This document shows, one piece after another, positions 59,921 to 64,000 of a DNA stretch of 64,000 bases. A program made the translations under genes and the position numbers. Location of the stretch: positions 46,372-110,371 of the forward strand of contig CAAFXS010000028.1 of NCBI GenBank assembly GCA_900767025.1, given 5' to 3'. The stretch comes from Clostridia bacterium (GTDB lineage Bacteria > Bacillota > Clostridia > Oscillospirales > Acutalibacteraceae). How positions within the stretch are numbered: position 1 is the stretch's first letter; each line of letters starts with the position of its first letter. Under the pieces are notes generated by a model. It ran no database searches, had not been told where the DNA came from, and saw nothing but the letters and a program-made list of their open reading frames with translations.

Positions 59921-60526
59921 TTACAATTCTTCCGTCTTAAAGGTTGTGTAGCCTTCGTAGTAGTAGCTATGGTCGATACCTTTCATATAGACCTCACGGC
60001 TATTGATGTCATCAGTCAAAGCATTTTTCAAAAGATGCTTGATTTCAATATCCTTAATCGGACTGCGCTCCATAGCAAGCAGATAATCTTCCTTGTCCAC
60101 CTTGCTCCAATCAACAACCTTGCCTATTTCGTTCTTTAAGATATGGTCAAGCCAAATACGAGTGCTACGCCCGTTTCCTTCTCGGAAGGGGTGGGCAACA
60201 TTCATTTCAACATACTTTTCAATTATCTCATCAAAGCTTGACTGTGGCATTTTATCAATATTTTCAAGTGCTGACTCAAGGTATATTAACGGTGCAAAAC
60301 GGAAATTACCCTTTGCAATATTGACTGTCCTTAGTTCACCTGCAAAGCCATATATGTCCTCAAACAGATATTTATGGATTGCCTGCAATGTAGAAAACTT
60401 GCCTGCCGATAGATTATCTAAAACTCTTTTTTCAAACAACTCCACAGCCTTTTTCTTGCTGATGAGTTCTTCCTCACGGGCAAGGTCGGCAGAGCTTGTA
60501 AGTCCTAATTTATTTTCAAGTGCCAT
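59921..60526 (-). CDS. Fic-domain protein (probable AMP-transferase)
   Basis: 201 residues. The full Fic active-site motif HPFREGNGR lies at 112-120, with the beta-hairpin region FRFAPLIYLESALENIDKMP upstream. Fic enzymes usually move AMP from ATP to a Ser/Thr/Tyr of a target protein. No separate antitoxin gene adjoins it. An inhibitory helix of the S/TxxxE(G/N) type was not clearly found, so its control is unknown. GGAGG ribosome site. Confidence 0.93.
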   Translation of the reverse strand: MALENKLGLTSSADLAREEELISKKKAVELFEKRVLDNLSAGKFSTLQAIHKYLFEDIYGFAGELRTVNIAKGNFRFAPLIYLESALENIDKMPQSSFDEIIEKYVEMNVAHPFREGNGRSTRIWLDHILKNEIGKVVDWSKVDKEDYLLAMERSPIKDIEIKHLLKNALTDDINSREVYMKGIDHSYYYEGYTTFKTEEL

Positions 60527-60579
60527 ATAGCACCTCCAAAGAATTCTTTATATAATAATATCACATTTGGGCGTTATTA

Positions 60580-61011
60580 TCAATCATTCAATAGTTTATT
60601 CAGCGAATCAATGAAGGCTTTGTCGTTTTCATTGGTTCTTTTCTTTGGACCTTTTAGGTGGGCGCCTGCCATTCTTGCTTTCTTTGATTCGTGGCGTGTG
60701 GTGAGTAGCATTGTTAGGTTGCTGTCATTTATGATAAGCCCATTTTGAGTGATTGGTTTACCGCCTTTTGAAAGCACCATTGCAGAGAGTCCGTAGTCCT
60801 GCGTGACAACAATATCTCCTCGGCTAACCTGATTGACAAGTGCAAAATCAACGCTGTCAGCACCCTTTGAAACGGTTACGGTTTTTGCGTAATCACTGCT
60901 TATAATGTGGCTTGTGTCGCAAAACACAACGACCTCAATTTTATTCTCTTTTGCTATCTCGATTGTTTCCTTAACAACAGGGCAACCGTCTGCATCAATT
61001 AAAATTTTCAT
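60580..61011 (-). CDS. YaiI/YqxD family protein (PIN-like)
   Basis: 143 residues: MKILIDADGCPVVKETIEIA with conserved Asp residues, GDIVVTQDYGLSAMVLSKGG, and a conserved end with GPKKRTNENDKAF. The fold is PIN-nuclease-like by family description; function unproven. Starts 3 bases after the phosphatase gene, so the two are one transcript. Confidence 0.93.
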   Translation of the reverse strand: MKILIDADGCPVVKETIEIAKENKIEVVVFCDTSHIISSDYAKTVTVSKGADSVDFALVNQVSRGDIVVTQDYGLSAMVLSKGGKPITQNGLIINDSNLTMLLTTRHESKKARMAGAHLKGPKKRTNENDKAFIDSLNKLLND

Positions 61012-61014
61012 AAC

Positions 61015-61476
61015 TTACACCAAGGAATTAAGTAAGGCTTCGCAACCGGCATAGATATCCATGTAGCACCTGTCAAAATCACGGGTGTACCACGGGTCCG
61101 AAACATCTGCGCTACTGCCCGTGTATTTCATCAGCTTATGGATTTTGTGCTCCTTATCTCCGCTGAGAATACGAGTCATATTGCGAATGTTGGCACTGTC
61201 CATACCAATGAACAAATCGTATTTATCGTAGTCACTTGCCTTAAGTTGAACGGCTCTTTTACCGCTTGGGTCAATGCCGTGATTTTCAAGAACAGCCCTT
61301 GCAGGTGGATAAACAGGATTGCCCACACCGTTACATATTTCTTCCGTGCTGGTAGCAGAGGATGCAATTACAAAATCATTCTCCAAGCCTCTGCGCCTAA
61401 CCATATCCTTTAACACAAATTCAGCCATCGGCGAACGGCAAATGTTCCCGTGGCACACAAACATAATCTTAATCAT
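61015..61476 (-). CDS. Low-molecular-weight protein-tyrosine phosphatase
   Basis: 153 residues. P-loop CHGNICRS with nucleophile Cys8 and Arg14, and the general acid Asp in DVSDPWYT. It removes phosphate from Tyr residues (for example on kinases that control capsule) or acts as a relative of arsenate reductase; the DPWY loop favours the phosphatase. No capsule genes are next to it. Confidence 0.95.
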   Translation of the reverse strand: MIKIMFVCHGNICRSPMAEFVLKDMVRRRGLENDFVIASSATSTEEICNGVGNPVYPPARAVLENHGIDPSGKRAVQLKASDYDKYDLFIGMDSANIRNMTRILSGDKEHKIHKLMKYTGSSADVSDPWYTRDFDRCYMDIYAGCEALLNSLV

Positions 61477-61509
61477 AACTATATGATATTTTATTAGCGA
61501 GTTGTTGTC

Positions 61510-61548
61510 AATAAAAATGATTCAAGCCGAGAGCGAAGCCCTCGGCTT
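61510..61548 (-). terminator. Terminator of the EcsC gene
   Basis: An 8-bp stem AAGCCGAG/CTCGGCTT with a 9-base loop (61524-61548), followed on the minus strand by GAATCATTTTTATT. Confidence 0.65.
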
Positions 61549-61575
61549 TGGTTGTGCGAGTTTTGAAAGTCGTAA

Positions 61576-62631
61576 TCATTCCGTTTCGTCTGATTCAATT
61601 ATAATCTCTGGTAACTCCTCACCAATTAATTTATAAACTCGTTCCTCTTTCTCAAGAATAAACCTTTTTGCATAGAACAAGTTAGCATATTCAATAACTT
61701 TGCTCATTTGAGCTGTATCTATTGTTGCACCGATGAACGCACCTACAAAAGGAACTGCCTTTCCTATATTTTTTTGCGTTAAACCTTTGCCAATTTGCTC
61801 AAATACATTTGTAAACATGTTTTCTTCAAGTCCCTTTTTCCCGGCATTATTTAGAGCTTTTCTTGTAGCTGCATTTGCTAATGCTCTCATTTGAGTTAAC
61901 AATAGTGTTACTGCATCTTTATTTGCCATTGCCGTCCAACCTTTTTTTACTGTTTGTTTTACAGTAGTTGTTTCTGTAATAAGCATTACCTTTGCTATCA
62001 CACTTGACAATTCGCTATCTGTATTATTTCGTGGACTCAACGCATTTGTAAACACTTCACTTGCAATTTGAAGTTCTGTTGGATCGTGTTTAACATCATA
62101 TCCATAAAATAACGCAACTGATTGTACTGCTCTATAATACAAAAATGTACTTAACACAAGGTTAGGTAGCAATCCTGCAAAACCTAGCGCACCAAGTGCG
62201 CCACCTTCAACTATTGTTGCAACTAAGTCTGCATTCTTGTATTTATTTACTAATTCATAAATATCGTATTCTCTCGCTAAACATATTTCTTCTAAAGAAG
62301 TAATTTCATTATCACATACAATCTCATTAACTCGTTTAACAATTTCAGTTCTACTCAATGTAGATTTAGATGCAAGTTTTTCTAATTGATTAAAACTTTT
62401 GGAAAGATACTCCATTGACTTTATGTACAACTCTTTTTCAGTGAGGTTATCTTTTACTTCAGCAATTGTTTGTTTGATATTTGAGGGTATTAATTCGCCT
62501 GCCTTATTTGCAAGTTTTCCCAAAGCCTTTGGTTCCAGCATTTTGTCATAAGCTCTTTTTATTTTAATTAAATCGCCTTCTTCGGCTTTATCTAAAATAA
62601 CTTCAGGAATTGTATAACCTTTTGATTCCAT
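61576..62631 (-). CDS. EcsC-family protein
   Basis: 351 residues. A helical N-terminal part is followed by the EcsC signature region (about 135-260: GGALGFAGLLPNLVLSTFLY, YGYDVKHDPTELQIASEVFT) and glycine/alanine-rich amphipathic segments (GKAVPFVGAFIGATIDTAQM) that may touch the membrane. EcsC-like proteins have no firm function, although the name comes from an ABC transporter operon; here no transporter adjoins. AT-rich. Confidence 0.85.
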   Translation of the reverse strand: MESKGYTIPEVILDKAEEGDLIKIKRAYDKMLEPKALGKLANKAGELIPSNIKQTIAEVKDNLTEKELYIKSMEYLSKSFNQLEKLASKSTLSRTEIVKRVNEIVCDNEITSLEEICLAREYDIYELVNKYKNADLVATIVEGGALGALGFAGLLPNLVLSTFLYYRAVQSVALFYGYDVKHDPTELQIASEVFTNALSPRNNTDSELSSVIAKVMLITETTTVKQTVKKGWTAMANKDAVTLLLTQMRALANAATRKALNNAGKKGLEENMFTNVFEQIGKGLTQKNIGKAVPFVGAFIGATIDTAQMSKVIEYANLFYAKRFILEKEERVYKLIGEELPEIIIESDETE

Positions 62632-62748
62632 AATTCCGCCTCCGTATTTTCATACCTTAATAATCTTTAATACATTCTAATTATAGCAATTATTTTTAGG
62701 GACTTCAATATAATTTTCTAATTCCATTGAATTACTAAATTTTCATTA

Positions 62749-63039
62749 CTACCTCTTCTCATTTTTATTATTAATAATTTTCCTTATCCACTTTTCGCTA
62801 TAACCGTATTTGGTGGCAAGCTGTTTTACATTGTGTCCGTCATATTCCTTTATTACCTGCTCGCCGATAAATTCAGATGTGAAAAAGTTTACAGGGAAAT
62901 TGATTTGTTGCCCTCGAAATGCCGAATGTAAAACTAAAGCACACTCCACGCCGAGTAAATTTGCAATCTCGTTATACACTCCGTTTAGGTATTCACTTTC
63001 AATATTCTTTGGATCCATTTCAGTAAAAACCTCTTTCAT
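62749..63039 (-). CDS. Mor-family transcription activator-like protein
   Basis: 96 residues: an N-terminal helical region and a C-terminal helix-turn-helix (NVKQLATKYGYSEKWIRKII). Small Mor/C-like proteins derive from Mu-like phages and are scattered in Firmicute genomes in several copies. AAAGGAG ribosome site. The gene-free 320 bases upstream contain a terminator and small hairpins. Confidence 0.82.
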   Translation of the reverse strand: MKEVFTEMDPKNIESEYLNGVYNEIANLLGVECALVLHSAFRGQQINFPVNFFTSEFIGEQVIKEYDGHNVKQLATKYGYSEKWIRKIINNKNEKR

Positions 63040-63159
63040 CGATAACTCCTTTCTATTATGACCTGTCGTTACGGACTTGTATAGAGCGTTAGTTCAAGGG
63101 AATAATTCCTTGTAAATTTCTACCACTCTCATAATAGAAATTGTTTTTTTCGCGAGGGC

Positions 63160-63192
63160 AAAACAAAAACACCACCTGATAAGCAGATGGTG
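63160..63192 (-). terminator. Intrinsic terminator upstream of the Mor-like gene
   Basis: A 9-bp stem CACCATCTG/CAGGTGGTG (one G-U pair) followed by TTTTTGTTTTG on the minus strand. The region from here to 63330 shows no convincing gene. Confidence 0.7.
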
Positions 63193-63330
63193 AAATATGA
63201 TTTTTGAGCTATCGGTCGTTGATTTTTTTACAGGATTGATGTGGATGGGAAGGGTTAAGGCTGGTTACCGACAGGCTTGACAGCAAGAATTATTATATGA
63301 CAAACCCAAGCTTTGACAAATAGAACAAAT

Positions 63331-63358
63331 GAGGCAGTGTGAAACTGCCTCGTTTTTT
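63331..63358. terminator. Hairpin after the last hypothetical gene
   Basis: An 8-bp stem GAGGCAGT/ACTGCCTC with a 5-base loop, directly after the stop of the gene ending at 63360; the T run lies on the plus strand, so it is strongest in that direction. Confidence 0.55.
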
Positions 63359-63359
63359 A

Positions 63360-63845
63360 TTATTCCCAAATATATTCAATTTCGTTTGTATCAAGAGTTA
63401 AAACGCAATCAGTATAAACAACTCTTTTATATTTAAGCCAAATGCTGAGTTCAATGGATACACCTTTGATATTTGGTGAAACAGCAGTATCAAGGTATTC
63501 CCAAGGGAAATAATTCTTTTCTTTTCGTCTTTTTATTTCCTTGTTGGCTATTTCAACAAATTCTTCAACTGTTATAGTTTTACCTCTGTAATTATTGTTT
63601 TTGTCAAGGGAAGTTTCCAAATGAACATTGCAAAAATATTTATCTTCAAGCTTGCATTTGATATGACATTTTGTGAAATCCTTATATTTTTCCGCAAAGG
63701 TTGTGTCAGTATAATCCTGGGGATAATAATGTGTTTCAAAGCTCAGGGTCAGCACATCGTCATTAAGTGAAACATTGTATAAACCCTGGTCGTGAAGAAT
63801 GCCGTCGGGAATCCTGTTTTCACTCATTATGTATTTTTCTGTCAT
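63360..63845 (-). CDS. Hypothetical protein
   Basis: 161 residues, mostly beta strands alternating with charged loops (SLNDDVLTLSFETHYYPQDY, KCHIKCKLEDKYFCNVHLET) and ending DTNEIEYIWE. No signal peptide, membrane segment or family recognised. GAAAGGATC upstream gives a weak ribosome site. An internal ATG at codon 7 (MSENRI) is an alternative start. Function unknown. Confidence 0.7.
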   Translation of the reverse strand: MTEKYIMSENRIPDGILHDQGLYNVSLNDDVLTLSFETHYYPQDYTDTTFAEKYKDFTKCHIKCKLEDKYFCNVHLETSLDKNNNYRGKTITVEEFVEIANKEIKRRKEKNYFPWEYLDTAVSPNIKGVSIELSIWLKYKRVVYTDCVLTLDTNEIEYIWE

Positions 63846-63910
63846 TATTTGATCCTTTCAAAATCGCTATTTTTAGGCAATGAAGAGAAATCCGAACCGT
63901 GGTTTAAATT

Positions 63911-63998
63911 GGCTGATTTGCCCTTACTCTATGTTAAAAATACTCGGAATACATAAAGTATTCCTGCGTTTTTGTGCCTTGATTAAGAACAAATCAGC
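63911..63998. repeat. Small inverted-repeat dispersed element (MITE-like)
   Basis: About 88 bases bounded by GCTGATTTG (63912-63920) and its inverted copy CAAATCAGC (63990-63998), with an inner stem GGAATAC/GTATTCC. Read on the minus strand it encodes NQGTKTQEYFMYSEYF and then HRVRANQPI, peptides I have met repeatedly as spurious ends of predicted genes in gut Firmicutes. That is the mark of a multi-copy repeat. Confidence 0.65.
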
Positions 63999-64000
63999 AC

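Noticed and set aside
60093..60530. 145-codon plus-strand frame antisense to the Fic gene
   Set aside because: The minus-strand frame carries the intact Fic motif; the antisense frame gives no known protein.
63195..63330. Possible short coding frame with a CC..C cluster on the minus strand
   Set aside because: About 14 codons from a TTG, no ribosome site.
59538..63845. Counting Fic, YjbR, YaiI, phosphatase, EcsC and Mor genes as certain cargo of the element
   Set aside because: They are common chromosomal genes, the right att site was not found, and base composition varies too much to decide.
44878..64000. A right-end att repeat or displaced CotJC tail within the window
   Set aside because: I scanned plus-strand intergenic stretches for a sequence coding a CotJC-like tail and found none.

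Overview
The window comes from a spore-forming, low-to-mid GC Firmicute of the class Clostridia. Order Oscillospirales (Ruminococcus-like gut bacteria) is my best guess, from gene order and family content. Spo0A, SpoIVB and CotJC show endospore formation. GatCAB with AspRS, a T-box leader, an S10-spc-alpha supercluster that includes rpsD, and the run hprK-ROK-murB-rapZ-whiA-dnaE-pfkA are all Clostridia-like. Nearly everything up to 42.8 kb lies on the minus strand.

Layout of the chromosomal part. 1-2.3 kb: partial GH3 glycosidase, a small XRE regulator and a SLOG-like protein. 2.3-7.7 kb: T-box leader, then aspS-gatC-gatA-gatB, which together make Asn-tRNA(Asn) (and probably Gln-tRNA(Gln)) by transamidation; the T-box specifier reads as AAC (Asn). 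7.7-12.1 kb: zinc-ribbon membrane protein, GPH sugar symporter, lipoprotein, acidic zinc-ribbon protein, efp, aroQ and rpsU (not previously called because it is short). 12.2-15.6 kb: GtrA, GT2 and a large polytopic membrane protein, which look like a cell-envelope glycosylation set. 15.7-31.3 kb: the whole S10-spc-alpha ribosomal cluster, from one consensus promoter and a ~310-nt structured leader containing a terminator-like hairpin. 31.5-34.6 kb: spo0A, spoIVB, pfkA. 34.7-42.8 kb: dnaE, whiA, rapZ, murB, ROK glucokinase, hprK. 43-44.9 kb, plus strand: GT4 glycosyltransferase and cotJC.

From about 44.88 kb the DNA is accessory. The C-terminus of CotJC changes abruptly after Leu177, and 60 bases later lies the 3' end of a large serine recombinase gene. 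This looks like the left end of an integrative mobilizable element lodged in a sporulation gene. The element carries a relaxase with a second gene nested in another frame inside it (as mobB is inside RSF1010 mobA), a MobC-like protein, an oriT-like palindrome field, small regulators, and defence genes. The defence genes are a Vsr / C5-methyltransferase / HpaII-type endonuclease / second C5-methyltransferase operon and an McrBC system with an extra third gene. Between the two defence operons sits the most unusual feature: a SAM-clan riboswitch-like aptamer followed by an intrinsic terminator, controlling a ~101-residue protein of unknown function.

Beyond 59.5 kb come YjbR/MmcQ, Fic, YaiI, low-molecular-weight phosphatase, EcsC, a Mor-like regulator and a hypothetical protein, ending in a small inverted-repeat dispersed element. 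I could not find the right end of the element, that is, the missing 3' end of cotJC, so it may extend past 64 kb. No tRNA, rRNA or CRISPR array was seen.
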